Assembly (NCBI RefSeq): GCF_018282115.1
Contig: NZ_CP054306.1
Coordinates: 2,279,488 to 2,343,487, forward strand
Length of the DNA: 64,000 nucleotides
Origin: Synechocystis sp. PCC 7338
GTDB lineage: Bacteria; Cyanobacteriota; Cyanobacteriia; Cyanobacteriales; Microcystaceae
Reading direction: 5' to 3'
The notes below the pieces were generated by a model that was given only the letters and a program-made list of their open reading frames with translations, searched no databases and was not told where the DNA came from. Position numbers and translations under genes: made by a program. Of the stretch, positions 30,724-39,700 are shown in pieces (position 1 is the stretch's first letter; every line of letters begins with the position of its first letter).

Positions 30724-30857
30724 TCAATTAAATCTCCATGGCCAGAAAAATGACTGTTTTTTCCCAGGGATGGAGTAGCCTTTTTATATTGATCCGTCGA
30801 TCAACTTGACCTCCCGCTTCCTATTTCCTCGGTGCTATGAATACTTTGGCGATCGCC
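30541..30857 (+). repeat. 317-bp direct repeat, copy 2
   Basis: Second copy of 29573-29889. It supplies the true 5' end of the permease gene: the ATG at 30837 is 296 bp into the repeat, exactly as the broken ATG is in copy 1. Together the copies bound a 968-bp period that contains the VapBC-like pair. Confidence 0.95.
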
Positions 30858-32444
30858 CCCCGTTGGTTTGTCAAACAGGACATTGATGGCTTTTTTGGCC
30901 TGGCGGTGAACAACTTGGTGCAGATCCTGGTGATTGTGGGATTAACTCAATCGGTGTTGCAGTTTCCCCCCACTCTGATCTACGGACGTATTTTGCCTAG
31001 CATTGCCATTAGCTTAATTGTCGGCAACTTTTATTACAGTTGGCTGGCCTATCACCAAGGAAAACGGGAAGGACGGGATGACATCACCGCTTTGCCCTAC
31101 GGCATTAACACCGTCAGTTTGTTTGCCTATGTTTTTCTGGTTATGTTGCCGGTGCGATTATTGGCGATCGGGGCAGGGGCTAGTAGCGAAGCGGCGGCGG
31201 AGTTGGCTTGGCAGGCAGGTTTAGTGGCCTGTTTCGGCTCCGGTCTGATCGAATTGGCGGGAGCTTGGGGAGCGGATTGGTTACGGCGCTATACCCCCAG
31301 GGCCGCTCTACTTTCCACCCTAGCGGGCATTGCTTTGACCTTCATTGCCCTTGGTTTTTTCCTCCGCACCTACGCCCATCCCTTAGTGGGCATTTTGCCC
31401 TTGGGGGTCATTCTGCTCAGCTATTTCGGCAAGGTTACTTTCCGGTTACCGGGACTAAAATTGGCTATTCCCGGCGGATTGATGGCCATTGTGCTGGGGA
31501 CCATTCTGGCCTGGGTAACAGGATTAGTCACTTGGGATGCTCAACAAGTAGAAACGGCGATCGCCCCCTTGGGAATTTATCTACCCAGCCTGGATCTAGC
31601 CAGCCTCTGGCAGGCGAAGGGAGTATTGGTCAGTTATTTCAGCATCATTCTGCCCATGGGACTGTTTAATTTGGTGGGCAGTTTACAAAACCTGGAAAGT
31701 GCGGCGGCGGCGGGGGACGATTATCCCACAGCACCTTGCTTAGCAGTGAATGGTCTGGGCACCATTGTGGCGGCCCTATTTGGCTCCTGTTTTCCCACCA
31801 CCATTTACATTGGCCATCCTGGTTGCAAAGATATGGGCGCAAGGATTGGTTACTCCTGGCTCAACGGTTTGGTAATGGCGATTTTATGTCTCACTGGCAG
31901 CCTTAGTTTATTGGTTTATCTCATTCCCATCGATAGTGCCATGGCGATCGTGCTCTGGATTGGCATTATCATTGTCAGCCAGAGTTTCAGTGCTACCCCT
32001 GTCAATCATTACCCCGCTGTAGTGGTCGGCCTATTACCGGGCATTGCCGCTTGGGGTGCCTTAGTGGCCAAAAATTCCCTCCGGGTCGCAGGTCTAGGCA
32101 CTCCGGATAATCCCATTACTCCCGAGTTAGTACCCGCTTTTCAACAGGCAGATTTGTTTATTACCGGAGCCTTTGCTTTGGAACAGGGAGTAATTTTCTC
32201 GGCCATGATCCTCGCTGCTATGACCGTTTACATCATTGAACAGAAATTTGGCCTAGCTGCCCTCTGGGCGATCGCCGCTGGGGTCCTATCCTGGTTGGGA
32301 TTAATGCATAGTTACCGTTGGACTGGGGCCGACACAGTCATGGCCCTGGGTTGGGGCGCTGGAGCCAGTTGGGCAGTGAGCTACTTTTTGCTCGCTCTCT
32401 TATTGGTTTATGTGCAATGGACTAACCCTAAAGGGCAAGATTGA
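30837..32444 (+). CDS. NCS2/AzgA-like permease, probable purine or related solute transporter
   Basis: A 535-residue protein with about 12 TM segments. The N-terminus, WFVKQDIDGFFGLAVNNLVQ, and the segment EGRDDITALPYGINTVSLFA resemble nucleobase-ascorbate (NCS2) and AzgA-type transporters. ALPYGIN in particular is family-like. GSLQNLESAAAAGDDYPTAP and FPTTIYIGHPGCKDMGARIG form the usual middle motifs. Substrate is not clear from sequence. Its first 7 codons and promoter region lie in a repeat also present at 29573, so expression may have been unaffected by the insertion of the toxin-antitoxin pair. Confidence 0.75.
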   Translation: MNTLAIAPRWFVKQDIDGFFGLAVNNLVQILVIVGLTQSVLQFPPTLIYGRILPSIAISLIVGNFYYSWLAYHQGKREGRDDITALPYGINTVSLFAYVFLVMLPVRLLAIGAGASSEAAAELAWQAGLVACFGSGLIELAGAWGADWLRRYTPRAALLSTLAGIALTFIALGFFLRTYAHPLVGILPLGVILLSYFGKVTFRLPGLKLAIPGGLMAIVLGTILAWVTGLVTWDAQQVETAIAPLGIYLPSLDLASLWQAKGVLVSYFSIILPMGLFNLVGSLQNLESAAAAGDDYPTAPCLAVNGLGTIVAALFGSCFPTTIYIGHPGCKDMGARIGYSWLNGLVMAILCLTGSLSLLVYLIPIDSAMAIVLWIGIIIVSQSFSATPVNHYPAVVVGLLPGIAAWGALVAKNSLRVAGLGTPDNPITPELVPAFQQADLFITGAFALEQGVIFSAMILAAMTVYIIEQKFGLAALWAIAAGVLSWLGLMHSYRWTGADTVMALGWGAGASWAVSYFLLALLLVYVQWTNPKGQD

Positions 32445-32810
32445 TCACGAATAAAGCCCAAAAAGTGAATCTTTACCGATAAGGTATACTTCAAATGAAA
32501 TGAACTGCCAAACCATTAAATATGTGGAATCTTAGTGTGCAATTGTCATAAATAATTAAATTTTGTAAATACCTTACTACCTATTGTATAAAGCTACGTT
32601 ATAGTCTTATTCGGTACTTACATCGTTAAACTTGTGCTTATACTAGCCAAAATACTAATATGTCTAACTTTGTTATCCATAGAAAACAGCCAGATATCTC
32701 GCGGTGACTGATGAATGCCAGGCCGATTTAGAGTTAACCGCAAAAAAACATAATAAAAAATAATCAAAATACCAACTTCTTATAAGCTTCACTTTTAAGT
32801 AAGGTCACAA
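32445..32810. other. AT-rich non-coding stretch at the island's left edge
   Basis: A 366-bp gap with no believable ORF. Composition turns sharply AT-rich near 32460, and the last upstream HIP1 site is at about 32267. No tRNA, inverted repeat or clear integration site was found. It should hold the promoter of the Hsp70-like gene. Confidence 0.6.
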
Positions 32811-35201
32811 ATGGGTATACATATTTCTAATTTAGTTGAAGAAGAAAAATTGCAAACTTCTACTGCAAATACTATGACTTTTGTGGGTATAGATTTTGGA
32901 ACTTCTACAACTGTCATAAGTTATGCCTATATTAATGAAAAAGAAGAAATAGAAACAAAAACAATAGAAATCAATCAACAGTTCGATAATGGCACAATAG
33001 AAAAGAATGAAATTTTTTCAAGTGTTATTGCATGGAAAAACAACAAATTGCTTTTTGGTAACGGCGCAAGGCAGCTTAAAAATTCACTAATTAAAGGAAA
33101 AAATATTTGGCACTCATTTAAAATGGGTTTAGGAATAGATTTAGGAAGTCAATATTATTATAGTGACTTAAATGGCAAAGATGGTAGGGTTAAAATTCAG
33201 AATGATCAAGATGCCACGCTTGCATTTTTTAGATATTTAAAAGAGCAAATCGATGACTATATCAACAACAATGACTTGCCAAAGCCCACAAAGTATGCAG
33301 TTAGTATTCCGGCTTCATTCCAAGTTAATCAAAGAAAAGATTTATTAAAAGCATTAGAAAATGCTGGTATAAAGATTAGTGAAGAAATTTTAATTGATGA
33401 ACCTAATGCGGCTTTAATCAGCTATATAGATAGTTTTGGAGAAAAATTATTTTCAATCATCGAAAGAAAACCAATCAATATATTAGTTTATGATTTTGGA
33501 GCTGGAACTTGCGATATTTCGATTATAGAGCTATCCAAGTGTAATGGTAAAATTTATTCAAAGAACCTAGCAATTTCAAATTTTATAGCATTAGGCGGAG
33601 ATGATATTGATATAGTTATTGCAAAAGAAATATTGTTGCCTCAAATGGAAGTAAAGAATAATAAAGATATTCACGAAATAAAAGATGTTGAAATAAAGAA
33701 AGGAGTTCTTCCAATTTTGCAATCAATAGGGGAACAATTGAAAATAGCTATTTGTAAGAAGGTTGCTGTCGCAAAACATAGTACCAACCTTCCCAAGGTC
33801 GCTCAATCTGATACTAAAATGTGGACTACAAAGAGTTGTGAGATTAAGTTAAATGACCATACCTTATATAAGGAAAAGCTGTATATTCAATACTTTCAAT
33901 TTGAAGCTATTATGAAAAAATTAATAAATAAAACGAGCGATAATTCATTAAACTTATTTGATCCAATTGAGTCAAGTCTTCTAAAAGCAGATTTAAATCC
34001 AAATGAAATTAATATGTTTTTATTGATTGGAGGCAGTGTTCAAAACCCCTATCTGCAATCATACCTATATGATGCTTATTCTGAATATGGATGCGAATTA
34101 GAAATCCCGAGTAATCCAAGAGATCATGTTTCAAGAGGTGCTGCAATTCATTCACTCCTTTCCAATGGTTATCACTGTAATATCATACAGCCAATCTTGG
34201 GAGAATCTATCATAACAGTTGTTCAAGATAATCATATTTGTGAGTTATTTAAGAATGGGATAGAAGTACCTTCAGAAAATGTAAAAATTGAAGGTTTTTT
34301 CATCAATAAATCTAACCAAAAAAAATTACAGATACCAATTTGTTCAGGAAATAAAGAAAAAATCATCGCTGTTATTGAAATTGATCTAGAAAAACACAAG
34401 TTTAAACCTGGAGATCCCGTACTTTTAAATTGCTCATTGAACAAAAATAAGACAATAGAAGTGACGACTGTTATTAAAGGAATCAATATAAATACTTCAG
34501 TGATTAATAGTCTATCTAATACGGCTATCAGTGGAAATCAGCGATTGTCACTAGAAATAGAAAAAGAAGTAAATAATATCACTGCCAGCAATAATGGTAG
34601 GCCCACTCTAGAAAGTTTAACTCGCTTAAAAGATGCGCACATTTTAAATCATGACTATATTAGAGCAGCAGAGTTACTTGAACAAATTCAGAAAATTGAC
34701 CCAAACAATTCATATGAAGGAGATATTAATTATTATTATTCTTTAGGTGGTAACCGAATACTGTCTGACAAGTGGTCTAGAAAAGCTTATGATAGATGTA
34801 AAAATGATGTTACAGCATTTAATTTAGCATTAACTTATAAAGTGAATGGCGATCTGGGTTTATATGAAAATTTATGTGAAGAGTCAATTAAAATCAACTC
34901 TAATGCTTATTTCACTTTAGAAAATTACGGATTTTATCTTTACAACGCCAAAGGAAATGTAGTTGATGGATTAAATTTTTTAAAAAGAGCATTTGATATT
35001 ATGAAGCACTTGTTTTTAGAAGGAGATTTAGATAGAAATGATTATCCTAGATTAGAAAGAGTAGCTAAATTCTTTAAAGAGGATAGCTTAATCAAAGAAT
35101 TAAACAAGTTTAATAGGACATCTTCTGATTCCAATTTTTATAATAATGACTACTTATTATCACATAACAATCCTCAGCAATCACCTAAAAAAGGAGCATA
35201 A
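32811..35201 (+). CDS. Hsp70/DnaK-like ATPase with TPR-like C-terminal region
   Basis: The N-terminal 430 residues are an actin/Hsp70 ATPase: phosphate-1 GIDFGTSTTVISY (about 26-38), phosphate-2 LVYDFGAGTCDISII (about 225) and the adenosine motif LLIGGSVQNPYLQSYL (about 403). Unlike DnaK it lacks the EEVD-type end and a clear substrate-binding beta domain. About residues 440-560 form a beta-rich stretch, and about 600-760 a helical region with TPR-like spacing (DYIRAAELLEQIQKIDPNNS). Met22 at 32874 is an alternative start. The SF1 helicase begins 2 bp after its stop. It is AT-rich and lacks HIP1, so it was probably acquired. Role unknown; a partner in phage defence is inferred. Confidence 0.8.
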   Translation: MGIHISNLVEEEKLQTSTANTMTFVGIDFGTSTTVISYAYINEKEEIETKTIEINQQFDNGTIEKNEIFSSVIAWKNNKLLFGNGARQLKNSLIKGKNIWHSFKMGLGIDLGSQYYYSDLNGKDGRVKIQNDQDATLAFFRYLKEQIDDYINNNDLPKPTKYAVSIPASFQVNQRKDLLKALENAGIKISEEILIDEPNAALISYIDSFGEKLFSIIERKPINILVYDFGAGTCDISIIELSKCNGKIYSKNLAISNFIALGGDDIDIVIAKEILLPQMEVKNNKDIHEIKDVEIKKGVLPILQSIGEQLKIAICKKVAVAKHSTNLPKVAQSDTKMWTTKSCEIKLNDHTLYKEKLYIQYFQFEAIMKKLINKTSDNSLNLFDPIESSLLKADLNPNEINMFLLIGGSVQNPYLQSYLYDAYSEYGCELEIPSNPRDHVSRGAAIHSLLSNGYHCNIIQPILGESIITVVQDNHICELFKNGIEVPSENVKIEGFFINKSNQKKLQIPICSGNKEKIIAVIEIDLEKHKFKPGDPVLLNCSLNKNKTIEVTTVIKGININTSVINSLSNTAISGNQRLSLEIEKEVNNITASNNGRPTLESLTRLKDAHILNHDYIRAAELLEQIQKIDPNNSYEGDINYYYSLGGNRILSDKWSRKAYDRCKNDVTAFNLALTYKVNGDLGLYENLCEESIKINSNAYFTLENYGFYLYNAKGNVVDGLNFLKRAFDIMKHLFLEGDLDRNDYPRLERVAKFFKEDSLIKELNKFNRTSSDSNFYNNDYLLSHNNPQQSPKKGA

Positions 35202-35203
35202 TT

Positions 35204-36379
35204 ATGTCTTGGATGGTGCCATATGAATCATTAGACCCTGAACAAATAAGGTTTTTAGATTACATATCTAGCAAAAAGCAAAGAGATCATATATGGTTGA
35301 AAGGATTTGCAGGTACGGGAAAGACTGTGCTGTTAGTTCATACTGCATTTCAATTGATTAAAGATAATCCAAGTAAGACTATATGCACTGTTTTATTTAC
35401 TCATAGTTTAATTAATATGATTAGAACTGGAATATCTGATATAAATGCTGGATTAGAAATACCTCTTAATATGAGAATAACGACTTATTATCAATTTAAA
35501 CAAACTCCTAGAAAATATCATTTTATAATAGTTGATGAAGTTCAAGATTTGCCTGCAGATATTCTTACTTTATTAAAAGAAAATTGTGAAAATTTAATCG
35601 TAGCAGGAGACTCCGACCAATCTATTTATACGGGTAGGGTAAAAGCAGATTCAATTCTTCAGTGTGTTAATGAAAATGCAAAGAGTTTAGATATTATCTA
35701 CAGAATTACTCGTCCGGTATATGAGCTTATAAAGGTTATTTTTCCTGAAAAAAAAATATTCAACGCTAAAATTGCGCGTCTACCAAATAACCAAATAGGC
35801 TTAATTCAAGCAGATAATAAATATCAAGAAGTTCAATACATATGGGAACAAGCTAAGTTATATTCTAAACCTGGACAACCTTCTGCAATTTTGTTGCCTA
35901 GACATGACATGATTTGCGACTTTGCAAACTTGGTCTTAGAAATTGAAGGCAAGCGTGCCTGGGAAGTAACTCTTAATCAATATGGAAATAATGATTATTC
36001 TAGATTAAATAGGCATTTTGATGTTCATAATTTACCCATTAGATACTTAGGCAATGGTAATGATGGGGGTAATTTACAAGATGCAGAGAATCAGGAGTTA
36101 ACTTTTTTATTAACATATCATAGCTGTAAAGGATTAGATTTTAAATCAGTCTTTTTGCCTTTTTTAAATGTAGATTTTCCACTCGATATAGATGATTCTA
36201 AAGATAAGACACTATTTTATGTTGCTATTACAAGATGCAAAAAAGAGTTATTTATGTCTTACTCTGGTAATCCTACTGATGCCGTAGATTTAATTGCCAA
36301 TAGCATTCCCAATTATGTTAAATTAATCACAGATATAGATTTATCTGAACCAGAAGATGATGCAATCGATTTTTTCTAA
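35204..36379 (+). CDS. Compact superfamily 1 (UvrD/Rep-like) helicase
   Basis: A 391-residue protein with SF1 motifs: I LKGFAGTGKTVLLVHTAF (34-48), II IIVDEVQDLPADI (about 107-117), III VAGDSDQSIYTG, IV YRITRPVYEL, V LLTYHSCKGLDFKSVFLP and VI LFYVAITRCKKELFMSYSG. It is much shorter than UvrD (about 720), lacking the 1B and 2B inserts. A strong AGGAG site lies 11 bp upstream of the ATG, and the previous gene ends 2 bp away, so the two are tightly coupled. Its C-terminus overlaps the next gene by 23 bp. DNA versus RNA as substrate is not decidable from this sequence. Confidence 0.85.
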   Translation: MSWMVPYESLDPEQIRFLDYISSKKQRDHIWLKGFAGTGKTVLLVHTAFQLIKDNPSKTICTVLFTHSLINMIRTGISDINAGLEIPLNMRITTYYQFKQTPRKYHFIIVDEVQDLPADILTLLKENCENLIVAGDSDQSIYTGRVKADSILQCVNENAKSLDIIYRITRPVYELIKVIFPEKKIFNAKIARLPNNQIGLIQADNKYQEVQYIWEQAKLYSKPGQPSAILLPRHDMICDFANLVLEIEGKRAWEVTLNQYGNNDYSRLNRHFDVHNLPIRYLGNGNDGGNLQDAENQELTFLLTYHSCKGLDFKSVFLPFLNVDFPLDIDDSKDKTLFYVAITRCKKELFMSYSGNPTDAVDLIANSIPNYVKLITDIDLSEPEDDAIDFF

Positions 36380-37604
36380 ATTATGTAAACTTATCAACTC
36401 TCTTTTTCAAACAATACAATCTATCAATATAGTTAATGATAATATGTCTAAAATTAATGGATATTATACAATTATCTACTTTAACGAATTTCTTGCTTGG
36501 TATAAGTATGGAACAAGGGTTTGCTTAACTAATAGTGACTTTTATATCTATGCAAACAATAAAAAAATTGGCGATTCTGCCATAGCTGAGAAGCTGGAGA
36601 ACTTAATCAATTTATTTAGTTTTGAAGAAGACTATGAAGTTTTAATAATTTATTTGGTTTCAGATCAAGGTTTAAAAAGTCAAGCCCAAGCTTATCAAGC
36701 AATTAAATTTGAATCTATCCAAGAAATTTTTAGCATTAGTGAAAGGGGATATAAAATGTTACTAAATGGGAGGCTTCCAGTTGGATTAAAATTGGATCGT
36801 TTGCCTATAGACATCGAAGATAGAATCAATAATTTATTGCGAGTTTCTCAGAAAAATAATTTATTAAGGGGCGCAAATTTTCTATGCAGTCTTGCAATGG
36901 GTAAAGAAGAAAAATTTGACTTGCACGATGAGAATATATTTGAAAATATTTTTGATGAAGAGTTGATAAATATAAATAGTATTTACGGTGCAGTTACTCA
37001 ATCCTTAGAAGGAAGTTATGATGTATCTTGTCCAGACAATAATAAGTTTCTCTATTCACTTTTTACATATTCTCGCCAAAATCCAAAAATTCCTGACTCA
37101 GATTATGGATTTTTCTTCGATTTAGGTGCGATTATAAAAAATAATTTCAATCAAGTAGAAGGTGCTTCAGATATTCTCGAACAGTATAAATCAGACTTAA
37201 ATATCTTACTGAAACAATCACCTCATATACCAGCACTTAAAATTTTTGATGAATTGTCTGATAGTTTAAGTAAGCTGTGTAACATTGACAAAATCCTTTT
37301 AGAAATACCCCCTGCTTGTATTATTGTTTATTTTGTTTTGAAAAATAATATGTATGATAAAAACTACAATCCGCGCTCGATTTTTGATAAAAATTTTAAT
37401 TTTTTATATCTTAAGGGGATTTACTGTAATTCTAATTTAATTAAAACTAACTTCTATAAAGCATCTTTTTTGCTCGGTTTTTATAGTGGATTTGATAATT
37501 TTTATAAAGACTATTATCGGTTATCTTGTAATCGCTCAAAAGATAAATTTTCTATCTTTAATATCGTAAAAATCATAAACCAACAACTAATGCTTGGCTT
37601 TTAA
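36357..37604 (+). CDS. Unrecognised protein of the Hsp70-helicase trio
   Basis: A 415-residue protein with no family I can name. The start region overlaps the helicase 3' end by 23 bp and has two adjacent ATGs (36357, 36360); Met31 at 36447 is another possibility. It is rich in Asn, Ile, Phe and Lys, with short helical segments such as EDRINNLLRVSQKNNLLRGA and NDYG-like turns. One weak hydrophobic stretch occurs at IPPACIIVYFVLKNN. No nuclease, protease or TM pattern is convincing. Gene overlap and strand indicate co-translation with the helicase. It is the likely sensor or effector of the trio, which is speculation. Confidence 0.7.
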   Translation: MMQSIFSKLCKLINSLFQTIQSINIVNDNMSKINGYYTIIYFNEFLAWYKYGTRVCLTNSDFYIYANNKKIGDSAIAEKLENLINLFSFEEDYEVLIIYLVSDQGLKSQAQAYQAIKFESIQEIFSISERGYKMLLNGRLPVGLKLDRLPIDIEDRINNLLRVSQKNNLLRGANFLCSLAMGKEEKFDLHDENIFENIFDEELININSIYGAVTQSLEGSYDVSCPDNNKFLYSLFTYSRQNPKIPDSDYGFFFDLGAIIKNNFNQVEGASDILEQYKSDLNILLKQSPHIPALKIFDELSDSLSKLCNIDKILLEIPPACIIVYFVLKNNMYDKNYNPRSIFDKNFNFLYLKGIYCNSNLIKTNFYKASFLLGFYSGFDNFYKDYYRLSCNRSKDKFSIFNIVKIINQQLMLGF

Positions 37605-37636
37605 TAGTCACTAATTTGCAGCATAGGTGTCATTAT

Positions 37637-39700
37637 TTATGTGTAAATTTTTTCAAGACTCTTGGCCTGATTATGAATTAGCTGTTTCAATTCAGGTGGA
37701 CAAATTACTTTAACCCGATCGCCGAAGCCAATGATCCAACGCCGAAAATCAACGTCGTCTAACATCCATTTGGGCAGAGTAACTTGAAAGCGATTCGGAA
37801 ATTGTTCATCGCCCGTTTTGGGTAAGTTATATGGGACGGCAGTTCTGCGGTGTTGGCCTTGGTGTAATTTGGGAGACATGCGCATTTGTTTGAGAGGAAA
37901 GCGTTTGTTGCCTTCACTGACGAAGCGAAACATATAATCTGAAAACCATAGCTCAATCTCAATTTCAACAGATTTTTTGTGGGAGACTTTGTGGCTTAAG
38001 TAGTTTTTTTGGTCGGTGACATTGTTTCCTAAAAAGATACCACCGCAGGACTGACAAAGGGTTTCGAGTTTTTGGAGCGCAAGGTTTTGTTCTTCTGGTG
38101 ACCGTGCGATGGGAATAACTTTGCTCAAAAATAATCGATCAATGCGCTCAAACTTAAGTAGGCCAGATTGCTTAGCATTAACCATTTCAAAGCCTAAGTA
38201 CCAGCCAATATTATGAAAGACTAACTGAATTGGATAAATTATAAAAAAGTTATCAGACTCCTTGGTAAAACGTCCTACTCCTTTAAAATATTTAACTTCT
38301 AGTTGATAGGCGTTTTCAATGGCTTGCTCTACTTCATGGATTCTGCCAGCAAGGGAACTACGGGGTAAGCTATCTAAATCAACAATGTTGCGATTATAAA
38401 TGGCACGGACGGGATAGGTGGATTTATCAAGTTTATAAGAATGGCTTAATCTTTCTTTAAATCGTTCATAAACTCCTAATGCAAGGGGATCATCTAGTCC
38501 ATTTGCTTGGGCTTCTAGTAGTTTGAACACCCGCAATAAATCTGATTCAGAGAGAATGCTAGTTCCGGCAAAATAGCCCCGTCGGAGGGCAATATTGGGG
38601 AGAATTTGGTAAGGTTTTAGAATTTTTTCAATATCCTTTCTGATACTGTTGCCACTGTTAAATTCGACAATATTTTGGGACTCTATTTCATTGATAAAGG
38701 TTTCCTGGGCAGTGGCTTCTGGATTGTGTAATTGTAATAAAGGATTGTGAAGAATGAAACGAATGGTTTTTATTAATCGACAGAAAGCATCTTTTTCTGA
38801 ATAGGGATGGGTAATTAAATCAGGATCTTCTAGGGGACTTAATGTGATTTCTTTGGGGTTTTGGTTGATGCCAATAAGATTGTTAGTTTTCAGCCAGTCT
38901 AAATCACGCTTGATAGCGTCTTTATTTGCATAAATAGGATGGTAAATTTTGCTGATAATGGCACAGATTTCATCAATTTCAGTTTCAAACTTTTGCTCTG
39001 TTCCTAGAATATTTTGCAATTGTTCTGGATCGGTATTTTGTAAGTTACCAATGCCTGGATAGTGAATGATCAGGCTAATCAAGTGCATCAGGCGATCAAA
39101 ATCCAAGAGCCGGGAATATTGATGGAGTTCTACTTTACGGTGCTGAGTACGATTTTGGCGGTTGATTTGGCTACGGGATACTTTAGCCAGTTGATTGTCT
39201 AGTTTACTGAGGTCGAGACTACCATTTTTAAAGGGAATATCAAAAATTGCGGTAAATCCTTCTGCTGGAAGGGGAGGAAATTTTTTTAGAGCTTGATAAT
39301 AATCTTCGATTACAAAGTCTGGAACCTGACGTTCCCTTTGCTCATTCCATTGTTTACAAACCTCTAATGGTGTTTTTAGATGTAAGCCAATAATATCAAT
39401 ATCGCCCAGTTGCTTAATTTTTTGGATCAGTTCCATGCGCCAGGGTCGTTTGGCATTGGTGGCATCATAAATAACCGAATGACCAGCATTGATATGTTCT
39501 TTTAGTTGTCTAAGTACTTCATTTTCGACTTGCTCCCAGTTACCCTGAATAGATTCGTCGCCAAATAGTTGGAAACGGGCCTTATCAGTAGAAATAATTT
39601 TATAATTAGGATTTTGTTTGATGAGGTTATCGGCAAGGGTAGATTTACAGCTGGATGGGCAACCTATAAAACAAAAAACAGTTATGATCAACATAATCAC
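37637..39700 (-). CDS. P-loop kinase-WYL domain fusion protein
   Basis: A 687-residue protein. Residues 1-165 form a polynucleotide-kinase-like P-loop domain: FIGCPSSCKSTLADNL (Walker A), IISTDKARFQLFGDE and VIYDATNAKRPWRMELIQKI. The middle is helical. A WYL domain at about 430-540 contains GWYLGFEMV, and the C-terminal WCX-type region ends with FRRWIIGFGDRVKVICPPEL. The WYL part suggests a ligand-responsive regulator. In the Walker A, the Gly before Lys is Cys (GCPSSCKST), which is unusual. The start is GTG at 39700, overlapping the previous gene's stop by 4 bp; ATG 39694 is possible. It ends 32 bp from the opposing trio. Confidence 0.85.
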   Translation of the reverse strand: MIMLIITVFCFIGCPSSCKSTLADNLIKQNPNYKIISTDKARFQLFGDESIQGNWEQVENEVLRQLKEHINAGHSVIYDATNAKRPWRMELIQKIKQLGDIDIIGLHLKTPLEVCKQWNEQRERQVPDFVIEDYYQALKKFPPLPAEGFTAIFDIPFKNGSLDLSKLDNQLAKVSRSQINRQNRTQHRKVELHQYSRLLDFDRLMHLISLIIHYPGIGNLQNTDPEQLQNILGTEQKFETEIDEICAIISKIYHPIYANKDAIKRDLDWLKTNNLIGINQNPKEITLSPLEDPDLITHPYSEKDAFCRLIKTIRFILHNPLLQLHNPEATAQETFINEIESQNIVEFNSGNSIRKDIEKILKPYQILPNIALRRGYFAGTSILSESDLLRVFKLLEAQANGLDDPLALGVYERFKERLSHSYKLDKSTYPVRAIYNRNIVDLDSLPRSSLAGRIHEVEQAIENAYQLEVKYFKGVGRFTKESDNFFIIYPIQLVFHNIGWYLGFEMVNAKQSGLLKFERIDRLFLSKVIPIARSPEEQNLALQKLETLCQSCGGIFLGNNVTDQKNYLSHKVSHKKSVEIEIELWFSDYMFRFVSEGNKRFPLKQMRMSPKLHQGQHRRTAVPYNLPKTGDEQFPNRFQVTLPKWMLDDVDFRRWIIGFGDRVKVICPPELKQLIHNQAKSLEKIYT

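Noticed and set aside
29573-30857. Direct repeats as ends of an insertion sequence or integron
   Set aside because: They are parts of host genes, have no terminal inverted repeats, and there is no transposase or integrase between them.
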